A stretch of DNA of 64,000 nucleotides from Siniperca chuatsi (taxonomy: Eukaryota > Chordata > Actinopteri > Centrarchiformes > Sinipercidae), in assembly GCF_020085105.1 (NCBI RefSeq), contig NC_058044.1, positions 24,797,206 through 24,861,205 on the forward strand, in the 5' to 3' direction. Position 1 is the first letter of the stretch. Each line of letters opens with the position of its first letter. A program made the translations under genes and the position numbers. Positions 1-12,446 of this stretch are shown here, one piece after another. Below the pieces are notes generated by a model. That model did not search any database and was not told the origin of the DNA. It worked only from the letters and a program-made list of their open reading frames with translations.

Positions 1-41
1 GGAATTACATGAGAAGATCCTCTCCTCTCTGTGCAGGAAGT

Positions 42-365
42 GTTTAGCCTAGCTTAGCACAAACATTGGTATCAGGAGGAAACAGTGAGCCTCTGCCAAA
101 ACAGAAAAAAATTACACCTTCCAACAACTCCAGAATTGTCTTTTTACGTTGTTAGCTGCTAGTTCGCCAATAATCATGTTTTCTATTCTACATTCTATGT
201 TTTTCCATTCTTTCTACAAAAGATACAATGTGTAAATATGACTAGCTCGCTGCTTCCTCTCTTTGTGCTATGCTAAGCTAGGCTAGACACGTCACTGAGC
301 TTGCACAGAGATAAAGCTCTAAAAAAGAAGCTAATTTCCCAAAATATCAGAGCATTCCTTTAAAT
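42..365. repeat. Foldback interspersed repeat, copy 1
   Basis: The sequence around 42-63 (GCCTAGCTTAGCACAAA) reappears as a near reverse complement at about 263-288, so the element folds back on itself. The right end carries TTTCCCAAAATATCAGAGCATTCC, shared here as the core TTTCCCAAAAT, which recurs in other copies at about 4,545, 7,240, 12,385 (reverse), 29,250 and 40,835. It is a dispersed non-coding element, probably a MITE or composite SINE typical of percomorph genomes. The family name is not known to me. Confidence 0.55.
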
Positions 366-3300
366 ACACCGACAGGCAGACAACTTTTCAGTGCATTGTT
401 GGTATGAATAATTTTACCATTTGACTCATATTTTACTCTTTGTACCTGTAAACAAAGTGCTCATTTGTGAGTTGCTGCTGCTGTTGCCTTGGATTCTGTT
501 GCTAGCATCCTGCTGTGCTTCAGCAGCCTGGGGAAATGACTGCTCTCAGAGAGACAGAGTTCGCTCTGATCCAGACAGGCAGACAAAGAGGTCTGAAGAG
601 AGGCATATAAACATCAATGCGGAGACAACAAACAGATAGCAAACAGTAAGGAGAGCAGATTTGTCACATTTAACGTATATAACATCTACACTGAGGTAGA
701 TGTTAATGTAAATCGGATGAGCCTAAAACCTGTGGAAGCAACAACTAAAAATAATGTTGACAAGCAACTTACTAACTTACTATTCTGTTCGGGAAAAAAA
801 ACACTTAAGGGAGTATTTAGCCTCATATTACCTATTCAGTCTGTTTCCTTTCCTGGCACAAAGTGCTGAATCATTTTGAGGTAGGCCCTGTGTATGATGT
901 GGCACTCTCTCTGTTAACCAAGCCATCACTGTGTTTTTTTCCTTGTTGCTAATAATAGCAGAGACAGAGCCAGCAGAGCCAGACATGCAGACCAGACAGA
1001 CTGAAGGAAAATGTTTTTTCCCTGAACAAAGGGAAAGGTCGCAGCCCTATTGTTGACAACCATCTAAGCTTCTGTGAGGATGGATGGAGTGGTATTGGTT
1101 GGGTATTCAACCTGAGAAATACAATTACATTAGCTAGAATCTCACTAATCAGAAAATGGAGTGGGCATGGCCATTCAAGTATTTCTAGTATTGTAGAGAA
1201 TTTGATTCAGGTATAAAGATTTGATTTGTAGAGTGGTTAACTGGCTTAATTTAGTATAGATGTACTCTTTTGCTTCTTTAGTCCAAGGATCGTATAAACT
1301 AGATGTGACACTTGATCAACATTCAATTTTACATTTAACATTTATATTTTGACTGATTTCTGAAATGTAATTGTAAATGCTAAATTAGTAAAAACTGGTC
1401 AATACAAATACTCTATTTGTATACAGTTTGCACAATTACTTTGAACAGCCTGACACCTGAATAAAGCCTTGCCTTTTTCAAGGACAGGCAATGGGAAAGG
1501 AGTACTAACTTGTCAGTAGATACAAAGAACACCTTTTTAAAAACGATTTGGTCATAGCAGTTTGCAACATGCATGCAGCTTTTTGAAGAAAGTGCTGTCA
1601 GGTATCTATGCTGACATTGCTAAATAGATTTAACTACAACAGTTAAATCCCAGAAGACATACAGACTATATTTAAAATGCGTCACACCAGGACTATTTGG
1701 GGTGAAATCTCATTATTTCGTCAGGTGTGGAAAAGTGTGATCCATCACTTCCTCCAGTGATTAAACAGATTAAAACCCCACTGTTGTACAGGGAAAGGTT
1801 TGATTAAATGTTAAAAGGTGGGTATTTTTAGGCTTCAGCTGGCTACATCAAAAGCTGGAGAAGGAGGAAGGTACATTAAGAAATTGATATGTGCATCAGA
1901 ACTGAAGCTCTGCAGTCTGCTGTTGATGCTGCACTGGAGGCACAAAGTGTCATTGTGGAGATAAATCTGGCAAAAAAAAAAAATACACATGCCTGTCAGA
2001 AATTTCAAACCACTCTGGAATATATTTTGAAAGAATTTGAGATTTTGTTCACTTCCTTCTTTAGGCATCCTGTCAGAATTCAGTCTGCAGATACAACTGG
2101 AATCTTTTTAATATTTACTCAAGGACTCCTTAGGAAATATCAGCAGTCATAAAAGCCTAATCCACTTCTTCTTTTATAACTAACTGGCAATAAAGCATTC
2201 CTGAAAAAATCTGATTTATGTTTTGTCCAATATGTGATGACCACCAGTTAATAAATACTGTACATGCTAATTTACCCGAAATTAGTCCATGTTACTTATC
2301 TGTAACAGTTACTGTCTGTCAAACTTTTGCCCGAGATACAGTCACTGACTTGAAGAAGAAGTGATGTTTGGTCCTTATTCAGATGGGACTCATTATTTTG
2401 GAGGAGGCCATGGAGGGTGCAGGAGTGCAGCAAAACAAGTTCAACCTACAGGGATGTGTCCTTAAAGTAACCTTGTGCTGCAGTGTGCAACCGCTGACAG
2501 ATGCAATTTGGAATCAAAGTCACATTAAGAAATCCATTTGGATGATGACATTCTGGTTTATAAGTCTATAACAAGGCAATGTCCTCATAAAACTCCAGGC
2601 AATTTCAGAAATATATTTTATATTGGCAGTGTCAGTTCAAGGTTGTTGTTTTTTTTACATCTGTATTCTTCAATAAGTATATAAGTAAATAAGTGAAATA
2701 TTGTATCAATTATTTTCATCTTTATCATTTCCTGTCATGTTTAGAGCATTCTTGATACAGAAGTGGATAACACAGAGGTGCATACACAATCTGACAGGAC
2801 TTTTTTTTTAGACAAATGGCGTAACTAAAGATCACAGTGTACCGTCATGTTCTAAAATGTTCCTTCAGCTCTTTGGGGGGGTGAGAGGTGTGTGCTGCCA
2901 CTGCCTAATCCATAATAGAGCAGCTGAGCCCATCCAGGGCTTCCTATTCAGCATCCAGCCTGCAGACAATGACACAGCATTTTGAGAGCAAGGGAACAAA
3001 AAGAAAGTGAAAGTATAAAAATATAACAATGCTGAGCTTCAAGGTATCATGAGGAATTAAAACCCAGAAGTTACACAGCTGTAAGAAAAGTAAGAGTAGT
3101 GAGTGTGTCAAATGGAATCATTAATGATCAGGAGCTCAAAGCTTTAAAAGAGAGAGATGCCTCTGATCAGTTTTAGATGATTCTGTTTCAACGACTGGTG
3201 TTAAGAATTCCCTTTTTTTACGTATTTTAGAGCTCTAATGACAGATGTAGCCTGATCAGTTGAACGATTACATGAAAGATAAGCTTTCTGTCATGGTTTT

Positions 3301-4189
3301 ATTCAGGGCTTCTTCTTACTTTGTTCCTGTTCCTCAGTGGTAAAATATTAAAATGACCTCATCACTGTTGAACACCTGCTGCTGGAGAGTTGGTGCAGCG
3401 ATTATGTGTGTGAGTAATATGATGATTTATACGGTATGTACACCATGTTCCAAAAAAAGATTATTTCCACTTATATTATTATTATCAAGTAAAACTTTGA
3501 TTAGATATATCGTTTTATTATTAGCTCTTGTATTGGCATAATTAGGCCACATCACTGTGACCATTAATTTCCTCTGCTGCTGAACAGGTGTGAAACTGTG
3601 AGAGGTCAGACAGAATAATTCTGCTATCATTAATCTTCAGGCCATGCACCTTTAAAAATACAATTAATTATATTTTATTAAGACCATTAGCAACAAAGTA
3701 ACATCAATTTATCAATAAAAAGTACAAAGCACTGTATGCCTGTGTAGGTATATGTTTAAGTCAACTTTCCTGGAGCCAAACAAGTGCCCCATATTAGCAA
3801 CTGATCTGTTCAAGATGTTCTCCTGGTCCTTCTTTTTGTTGAAGCAGAAGTGCTGTACAGATGAACCCAGGAAAATATAGAGGCCAATTAAAACCCTATT
3901 TGACCATGATGACTGATTTTCAAGATTATGAAGAGCCTGCACTGGTCTGTGCAAAATACAGCAGGTCACCTTGGACAGTCAGCAGGCATTATTTTGTATT
4001 GTGCAGGATATCAGGATTTACATCTTTTGTCTCTCGATTAAATGTCACACAAGTTGGAGGTGTCAAAATTGACACATTTTTGGCACATAGATTATTCTGA
4101 AAGTAATCCCGTTATATGAGCTGTTTAACAAAAGAAATACGAAAAAAGATGACTGTAGTTTGCAAAAGTCATTAGGCCTACAGTGAATG

Positions 4190-4572
4190 GTCAGCCAGCT
4201 GCCAGTTAGCTTAATTTAGCATAAAGACTGGAAACAGGAGGAAACAGCTAGCCTGGCTCTGTCTAGAGGTAACAAAAAATCAGCCTACCAGCACCTCTAA
4301 AGCTGATTAACACGTTATATCTTGTTTGTTTAAACAAATCGGCACAAAGACGGAAGTGTAAAAACAGCAATTTGCTGTTTTACAGGGGGTTAAGCTGGAC
4401 TATTTCTCGTCCCCTGTTTCCGGTCTTTATCCTAAACTAAGCTAGCCTGCTGCTGGCTGCAGCTTCATATTTAACACACAGACATGAGAGTGGTGCCTAT
4501 CTTCTCACCTAACTCTCTGCAAGAAAAAAAATAAGCATATTACCCAAAATGTCAGATGATCCCTGTAAACCT
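4190..4572. repeat. Foldback interspersed repeat, copy 2 (inverted arms)
   Basis: Arms at 4192-4244 and 4408-4458 are imperfect reverse complements of each other, about 50 bp each and separated by about 165 bp. The right portion then continues through the shared motifs CATGAGAGTGGTGCC and ACCCAAAATGTCAGA. The left arm is also the reverse complement of 7072-7147. This is the clearest copy for defining the family structure. Confidence 0.6.
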
Positions 4573-4634
4573 GCATTAATAGATTTTCTTGCCCCAGAAT
4601 GAGCTGTCAACAAAACAATGACATGTTAACACCT

Positions 4635-5075
4635 TAAAAGTTCTTGCAGTGACCTTGTTAGCAAACAGCCTATTTACACATCTAGCAGACACACAACATT
4701 AGCATTCATTTGGAGTGTTTTTGGTCTCTCATTTTCACTCTCCTCTCCACTGACTCCTGTGAAAAATATCAGGTTCTTTAGCTGCTAAATGTCACTATGT
4801 TCACCAGCTAGTTGCTAACTTTGTCTGTTTGCCGTTTGGTGCTGGGCAGGTAGCAGGCAGTGGGTTTTTAGAGCTTTTTCCCCGAAACCAGTTGCCTGCT
4901 ATGGCAGGAAATGACAATCACAGCAGTGAGACTGAACTATAACAGTAAAGCTGTGAGACATAAAGCCAAAATATTTCCCTGGAAGATGCTGAAACGCTCC
5001 TGGGGAATTGTAGAGTCAGGTGATGATTCTCTTTGGGTTCATAAAAGCGACCCCTTTTACATTGTAATTTATCGT
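4635..5075 (+). repeat. Interspersed repeat related to 42,895-43,400
   Basis: This stretch shares ordered blocks with 42,895-43,400: a GTTAGCAAACAG block, ACACATC(T/C)AGCAGACA, CATTCATTTGGA, then GCTAACTTTGTCTGT, GTGCTGGGCAGGTAGC, GCAGTGGGTTTT and TCTTTGGGTTC. Spacing is preserved with diverged sequence between blocks, as expected for two old copies of one mobile element in the same orientation. No coding capacity is visible in either copy. Class is undetermined. Confidence 0.65.
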
Positions 5076-5949
5076 TTGACCCAGCATTGATATAAAAATA
5101 CTGAAATCTTCTGGGTTGTTCCCAGCTTAAGAGATGCCAAGCACTGCCGGTTAGCTTGTTTTACTACTTTCTCTAAAGTTCTCATTTGCGGGGTTGACAT
5201 TTTATTTTTATCTTCAAGAGGATTTGTGTCTCACCTTGAAAAGCCCCTCATTATATTGTGTGTGTTAATATTGAGCACCAGTATTCTCACAGAATCTGTT
5301 GGTTTAAACATGATGAATTTCTTATCTGCAGAAATGAAACACTTACTGTAGCCTCGACTGGATTAATGAGGTTTTTGCTTCTTGGGCTCCTGTGATTATT
5401 TTAGCTCCACTAAAACAATCAGCAGGTATTCTTTTTATTTCCTTTCCTTATCATAGATCATGGATACAGACTACTTTACAAACGTTATCACCTCTGTAGT
5501 TATTCTCTCGTCCAGTTTCACACTGAGAGTGAGATTACTGGATGATTTAAACATTGAACTGCCTCAGTAGCTACCTATCAATGTGCGGCAGAGGGTGTAA
5601 AAACTGGAAAAGGACACAGAGGACACTCCCTTCCCCACACAGAGCGCCGTAGGCTGTCAGGCTAGAGGAATAAAGATTGCCTGCCTCCAGAGGCCGACTT
5701 ACTGACAAATCTCCCATGCTGCACACAGTATATAGTCTTCATCCAGACATGCACAGAGCAGCTGGGAGGGGGCGGCTGGGGCTGTTCAAAAGGGAGGGAG
5801 CGAGGTGCTGTCCATACTCCCCTGCCCCCTCTGTGTTTCATCCATCCTTCTTCTATGAGGTGCAGGAACAATAGTGGGACACGCACCTAATGAGATAGAA
5901 GTGGGTTGTTGTATTCTCTGCTGCTGCAAGGCAACCTTCGATCACCAAT

Positions 5950-6003
5950 CAGAGTTTCCCCTCGGGGATCAATAAAGTATTTCTGATTTCTGATTCTGAT
6001 CAA
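5950..6003 (+). repeat. LINE-type 3' tail fragment
   Basis: The sequence reads CCCTCGGGGATCAATAAAGT followed by short TTCTGATT-like tandem units. A GGGATCAATAAAGT block followed by a short tandem 3' repeat is the usual 3' end of fish CR1/Rex-type LINE insertions. Only the tail is present, as in a 5'-truncated copy. No reverse transcriptase remnant is seen next to it. Confidence 0.55.
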
Positions 6004-6813
6004 TCACTGGCAGCGATTGATTAAAGGACTTACATGTACACAGATTTGTGGGATAGTTTGTAGAAGACATGTTTCACACCGCGTGCATGTCTACCACACC
6101 TTCTCCTTTCAGTGCTTTCTTTTGTTCATCATCTTAATACCCACGAGTCATCTCTTACTCTTTCCTCATTTGCTGAAATGCAGTAACAACTACTGGAGAA
6201 AACCTGCATCAGGTCTGAGACTGTTAGAAATGACAACATCTCCCAGTGTGCGTGGGAAAAATGCAAAGCACACCCACTGCTGCTGTTAAAGGCATGAAGG
6301 TCATTCATGTTTGAGCATGTCCTCTTCTTAAAGAAAATGACAAATAGAAAATTGCTTTAGAAGAAGTTGAAAAGTGATACTCAGTGTGCACATAGTGCTG
6401 CCCACATTGAGTATAGGCTAAGAGTACATCTCATATCATCAAAGGACTCTTTGAGAGGAAGTAATCATTGTGCATATGGGCTTCTCAAAGGAAATGCAAG
6501 TCACACAAAATGAACTGATTCAAACCATTTGACACAAGTCAGTACACACCAGTTTAAACTCCCAGTGAAGAATTTAATGTAAATATGTTTGTATGTAAAT
6601 ATTTTGTATATTCAAGTAGATCCTTAAAGAGTTTCACAGCTTATTATGTTTTACAGATATTCTAAATGTAAAAATAACCAGAAACAGTCTCAAAATGTAT
6701 GAGGACTCATTTTAGCTATCAGACACTGCAAATCCTTGTATGAAAAGTGTTGCCTGACTTTTGCTCACGTGACGACAGGACTCCAGGAAATCACTTAAAG
6801 GCAGATTTTGTTA

Positions 6814-7066
6814 CAGCACGGCACAGTAAGGCGACATGACAAACTCAAACCAAGAAACACGCAGAGAGCTGTTGAAGCTTTTTTATTCAACTCATTATTT
6901 CATGCACTCAAAACTGTATGTCTCCGTATCACATATTACATCATTATCATTGCTGTTATCGTAATTCATAATTGTTTGTTGTTGAACCACATGGTATTAT
7001 TACAGAACGAGGCTTTATGTAAGAGACAATTCACTGCATGAGATGCCTTTTGTTCCCTGCAATCCT
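6814..7066 (+). repeat. 253-bp inverted repeat, left copy
   Basis: This block is almost exactly the reverse complement of 11,053-11,304. Reading both by eye I find only about one substitution and one single-base indel. Identity starts at CAGCACGGCACAG (6814) and ends at GCAATCCT (7066). It contains no plausible gene and is not itself palindromic. The outside flanks show no clear target-site duplication. It could be a very long terminal inverted repeat of a 4.5-kb element, or a recent inverted duplication. Confidence 0.85.
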
Positions 7067-7071
7067 TTGAA

Positions 7072-7264
7072 CAGAGCCAGGCTAGCTGTTTCCCCCTGTT
7101 TCCAGTCATTATGCTAAGCTAAGCTAAGCTAAGCTAACTGGCTCCTGGTGGTAACTTTATATTTTACTGTACAGGCATGAGAGTGGTATCAATCTTCTGA
7201 TCTAGCTCTCGGCAAAAAAGCAAGTAAGTGTATTTCCCAAAATGTCAAACTGGTTCTTTAACAA
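7072..7264 (+). repeat. Foldback interspersed repeat, copy 3 with (GCTAA)n
   Basis: This copy starts ACAGAGCCAGGCTAGC, carries four to five tandem GCTAA units at 7113-7137, and continues through CATGAGAGTGGTATCAATC to TTTCCCAAAATGTCAAAC. The first 75 bp are the reverse complement of the left arm at 4192-4262. It lies just inside the left copy of the 253-bp inverted repeat but has no partner inside the right copy, so it is an independent insertion. Confidence 0.6.
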
Positions 7265-10200
7265 CTTATCAACATTTACAACTCCAGACTTACATAGCCT
7301 AGTTTATAGTGAGAAACCCACAATCCTTCGTTAATGACTTAGCCTTGTTCTAAAAGCCATCATGCCTGAGCTCTAATGCATAAATACATTATTTATTAAC
7401 CATTAATAAAACCATTTATTGCAAGTTATAAATGCTTCATAAAGGGTACCTTATTGAAAAGTCTTTTTTTTTTTTACTGTTGAATTATTTCTTCAGTTGG
7501 TGAAGTGGCTACCAGGTTTTATTGCCCCTGTATTTGCTGCATGCATCTTTTAGCCTTCAACCACTGAAGGTGATGATGTCTTTGTATGTGATATGTGGCG
7601 TGTGGGTAGGTGGGTGGTGCTAAAATATCGAACAGCGCCGCCATCACCTTACTCCCCTGTGCCCATTTGAGTGGCGCTATCTATTTCAACCTTGAAGCTT
7701 GAAGAAATGACATTAAGATTAGCGATGAACTGCTGCTGAGTGTGTCCCTGGAAGTGAGTCATTCAATCTAACCCGCTAGTCATGGGTGAGTGCAGGGTAA
7801 TTACAAGACATCATTCAAGATCTTAAGACAGCAAAGAATGACTTTATGGCATTATGATTTCCTAAGATTGCCGTTCCATGGAGAAGAATTGGCCGGCTGA
7901 TGTTAACAGAGTAATTGTTCTCTAAATAAATGCAGAGACAGTTATGGGAACATATCACACTAATGCCTGCTTTCACTAATCAAATGTCATCATTGATCAA
8001 AGGCATTGCCTTATTGACGTCAGTTGAATGAGAGAAATCTTCGGACAGATGTTGTTAACTCAGTGATTCAATTTGTTTTGGCAGTGTGTTACAGATCTGA
8101 CAAAAAAAAAAAGCGCTTGCCTGACAGGCCATGGATGACGACAAACTGTGGCAAAGTTTTTTATAGTCAGCACATCCCATTTATTTCACTTATCTCATGT
8201 GCCGTGTGTCACAAGCTTGACACACTATCTGCATTATGTATGATGGAGGGTGTGAACATCCATCACTGAAGAACCATGAGCATCTTTATCGCCAGCTGGG
8301 CCGTGCAGACTGAGCCCAGTAGAAGACTAACTGGTGGCTGCAGACATACTTTGCAAGAAAGACTTCATTCAATTCATTCGACTTTGTGCACACGTACTCA
8401 CATAAACACTCTGTAATCATTATTCATGTTCATCCATTTTCCTGTGCATTTCTACGTCTTTCTTCCCCCCTTTGTCTGTCTGTCTGTCTCAGTTCTTCTT
8501 CTCTTGTCCGTCTCATGTTCACACTGCGGCGCTGAGGTTTGCGGATCCATCAGAGACAGCTTCTAAAGCCATGATGCGAGGAATGTTGGCACTTCTGCAC
8601 CCTTGGCTCCACCCTCTTTGTTGCAGTACATTAACACGGCAAATACATGCAATTCTAAGGCATCCCATCTCCAGGCCTATAGCATACATGCATGTGTGTG
8701 TGTGTGTGTTTGGCCCTCCCTCTTCTCCTCCCCTCCTCTCCCATCTCCCAAAGTGCTGACTGGAGTCATTCCCCACCTGCTGGCAGTCTGCCCAGAGGCT
8801 GATATACTGTGTCTCTGTACACACATAAACAGCTATTGATCGGGCAGAAAACACCAAAAGCATTCCATTATTTTGGCGTGACCGTAATTAAAAATGTCCT
8901 CTCATTCTGAGCCCGTGGGACTTGAGGGCTGAAGACTCATTCAGTCAACATTTCTAGCTGGTAAACTGTTAAAATATTTACCTCCCACAATGAAGTGGAT
9001 AGAGTAAAATGCCCAGCTGAGTGGTGTGAAGGTATGCATGATGGGCCTAAGTGTGTGTGTGTGTGCAGATGTTTTTATGAATGTGGTTCTATGCATCATA
9101 AGGGAAGCTGATTTATAGTAAGCTAACGCCCCATAATTAGAGAGCAGGTCGATGGAGCAGGATCAGCTATTAATTAAAAAAGCAGTATAGAGGCTTGTAC
9201 AGTCAGCTTTTGAGCAGACTGAGAGGTCATATTACACTCGTCTGTATAAATCCATCTCTTTAGGCCTGTTCACAGGTAAGTGTATCTGTTAGTGTTTTGG
9301 TTCCCTGGCAATGTGTTCACCATGGAATTGTGTATATATTTTTAGGAGTGAAGAGAGCTGTGAGAGTGTAAGATGTCACTATGTGCAGTGAGGTCAGGCT
9401 CTGAACTCCTCTGTAGATGTGTGGATGAGACTATTACCTAATTGACTCTCAAACTGGTGTTCACCGTGCTTCTCTTTTCTCGTCAAATAGCATAATTACA
9501 GGCTCTCTGAGGGTGAAGACATCCCGTGATTGCTCAGGGAGATAGAAATGTCATGTTAATTACACTGAATAATTTGCTTTTTAAATCCGAGTCCTCTCAC
9601 TGTACTGTATAAATGGACTTCAAACTCAGTAGATTCAGATTCCATTAGAGATAGATATGAAATAAGCAACTAAAAAGTTCTATTAATATTTCACTGAATT
9701 CCCTTTGAAACTGCTTTTGAGTATCAAATAGGATCATATGAATGGAAATTTCCTTTTCTAACTCTTCCCAATAACTACATTATATTTGCTGATTACTGTA
9801 TTTCTAGTTAAAGCAGCAAAAGACAGCAAAACAAAGTTTTGAAGCATCATTGGAGTGTTTTTAATGGCTTAGTGTGTCATCAGTCTGTTGTCTAAAATTT
9901 CAACTGAAATGCAGACTGGTGGTTTCTGAGTGACTGTAAACATATGTGTATTTATGCATATTTGTGTGTGAAATGTGTGTGTTTCTGTCTTGTCTTGGGA
10001 ATATACCAGTCTGTGCATGTGCCACCACACATCCTTCTGTCGTTGTGTTTGCACAGGTCGATCGGTCGGTCCCCAAGGAAATTCCCATCATCCTGTCCAC
10101 CCTCCCCTCCTGGTGACATCAAATGGTAGTAACAAAAGAAAACCTGGTCCCCCCCATCCTCTATTTTGAGACACACACACACACACCTCAAGGAGAAGAA

Positions 10201-10948
10201 AGAGCATTGCGTCAGAGGTTTGTTTCTTCATCATTTCTGATGTATATATCTCTGTTTTTGAATGATTGACTACATTTTGGCCTTGCAGTAGCCAAAGTCC
10301 TTCACCTCCATGATGACAGGCAACTGAATGATCAGTGTATCCTCTCCAACAAATGAATTGATAACCTACAATGAAAAGATGCTCCTGAATACTTTGGCTT
10401 ACAGAGCAGATCATGATTTGGTTCAGGTCGCATTGATAGATTTCAGGAATTTACCAAAGCTCACTATGTGCAAGAAAGGGATCTTTTTATCATCAGTCTA
10501 TAGTCCTGGATGTCTTAGGAGAAGATTTCCTGCCAATGTGACACACACTTGGTGGGAGAGGTGCGATGTACCTCATTAAATTATTCAAATTTATGAGGGG
10601 ATTCCATACGCATACTTCAGAAAAATGTAAGCTGGACGGAAAGAGCGAATAATACAACCCTTTCTCTGTCTTCTGGTCTTTTTGGATTATTCACTTTTGA
10701 CCCACACACACATACTATAGCTTTATTATAAAACAGTAGACAGGCACATTGTACTTTAGATGGTATCTCTATTGACAACTGCAAATGCTATTTAAATCAC
10801 AAAATTATGTAAATGATTTGTCTCTAAAATGTTTATGTTGACATTGGTTACAAATTGTAATTATTGATTCAGGCTTCACGTACCAGGGCTCTGACCTTTA
10901 GCAAATTGGTGGCCACCTCTTTATCTTACCCTCACAGCAGCTGTCAGT

Positions 10949-10982
<34 letters not shown>
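10949..10982. repeat. (GT)n microsatellite
   Basis: An uninterrupted GT dinucleotide tract of about 34 bp. A shorter CA tract lies at 12,858-12,897 and another GT stretch at 8,694-8,709. These are simple repeats of no evident function. Confidence 0.95.
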
Positions 10983-10983
<1 letters not shown>

Positions 10984-11052
10984 TGTGATAATCTTTTTGC
11001 TCACTGGACTGCAGAGAAGGCTAATTTGGTAGGGAAGCTCTCTGAAGAGGTT

Positions 11053-11304
11053 AGGATTGCAGGGAACAAAAGGCACTCATGCAGTGAATTGTCTCTTACA
11101 TAAAGCCTCGTTCTGTAATAATACCATGTGGTTCAACAACAAACAATTCTGAATTACGATAACAGCAATGATAATGATGTAATATGTGATACGGAGACAT
11201 ACAGTTTTGAGTGCATGAAATAATGAGTTGAATAAAAAAGCTTCAACAGCTCTCTGCGTGTTTCTTGGTTTGAGTTTGTCATGTCGCCTTACTGTGCCGT
11301 GCTG
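11053..11304 (-). repeat. 253-bp inverted repeat, right copy
   Basis: Reverse-complement partner of 6814-7066. Between the two copies lie 3,986 bp with no transposase-like open frame. The high identity means the duplication is young or has been kept identical by gene conversion. The sequence outside the boundaries (CTTATTAG on the right, TTTTGTTA on the left) is only weakly similar and does not make a convincing target-site duplication. Confidence 0.85.
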
Positions 11305-12363
11305 CCTTATTAGTTTTAGATGGGGTCTGCATTATTTAAAGTGATAAAGAAACTGTGGTGCACAACATTGTGTTGTGAAGGCCTGGGGGGAGGGGTGCTG
11401 CTTCCCTGGTTATGCGTGGGAGGGGACAGAAAGAAACAGCAAGCACAGAGGGGGAGAGGCTGTGCAGAAAGTGAAAACATCTTAATATCAAATGACAGTT
11501 TTAAAAAAAAGATCATTAAGATCATAAATACCACGTCACACATGTTTGGTAACAGATGTACATATGTAGAGGTAGTCCTTTCAAGATAATGAGATCTCCC
11601 AGCTGTGACAATGTGACAAACTGCATATCCTACATATATATTTCTATACAGTATAGCAATGTAATCTCTGCTTAACCCTTGCATCACACAATTCCCAGGG
11701 GTTATACACAAACACACACCCACACACATCTTAGTACACTGAAAAAAAAAATCCATCTTCGCAAGCTACATATTAAAGTATAATTGTGCTTTATTACAAC
11801 TTTACGTTATTTACAGTGCATAGTTTTGGCCATTTTTTGTATGGTTATGATAATAGTGTACTCACCAAGCTCTGGGAACACAACAACTTCCCTAAAATAT
11901 AGTCAGACGGGCAAGAAACAGGAGAGGTAAGACAATAATACAGGTTTTAAACAAACCTCCAGGTTTAACCAAAGTTTTAAAGTTTCATTAGTGCCGTGGC
12001 TGTAGAGATGGCAACGTCGTTAGCAAATGTTAGCATGTTAACTAAGATGGTGAACATGGCAAATATTACACCAGCTACAGTATGTTAGCATTGTCATTGT
12101 GAACATGTTCCCAGATCCCAGCAGTCAACATGACAAGCAACAAAAGTAAGACCCAAGTTATAATAGACCTGAATTCTGCTTTAATGCACCTGTTTACAGA
12201 ACAATCAAATTGCTTGATGAATTTTCTGAAATTAAATGTACATTTACTAGATATTACTGCAGCAAACTGTGATATTTTGTTTTGTTTTGTCAAGATCCTG
12301 ACATGCATTTGTAAAACATTAATGAAACAAGGGAATGCAGCACCATAAAGAAGTGGAATGATC

Positions 12364-12446
12364 TTAAAGGAATACTTCAACATTTTGGCTAATACACTTA
12401 TTTGCTTCCTTGCAGAGTTAGATAAGAAGATTGATACCACTTGATG
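12364..12446 (-). repeat. Fragment of foldback repeat family, reverse orientation
   Basis: Reading the minus strand gives GGTATCAATCTTCTTATC, then a CAAGGAAGCAAATAAGTG block and an AAAATGTTGAAGTATTCC end. These match the right end of copies at about 7190-7262 and 4490-4572. Only this end of the element is present. Confidence 0.55.

Noticed and set aside
8519-8863. 114-codon minus-strand frame
   Set aside because: It runs through a GT microsatellite and has no recognisable protein features.
11316-11756. 146-codon open frame on the minus strand
   Set aside because: Composition is Cys/His/Ser-rich without domain character, it spans homopolymer and CA-rich sequence, and no splice or promoter context supports it.
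11866-11891. Possible 26-bp micro-exon on the minus strand (TATTTTAG acceptor, GTGAGTAC donor)
   Set aside because: Good splice-like borders, but no neighbouring exon, reading frame or gene can be linked to it. Such pairs arise by chance in many kilobases of AT-rich DNA.
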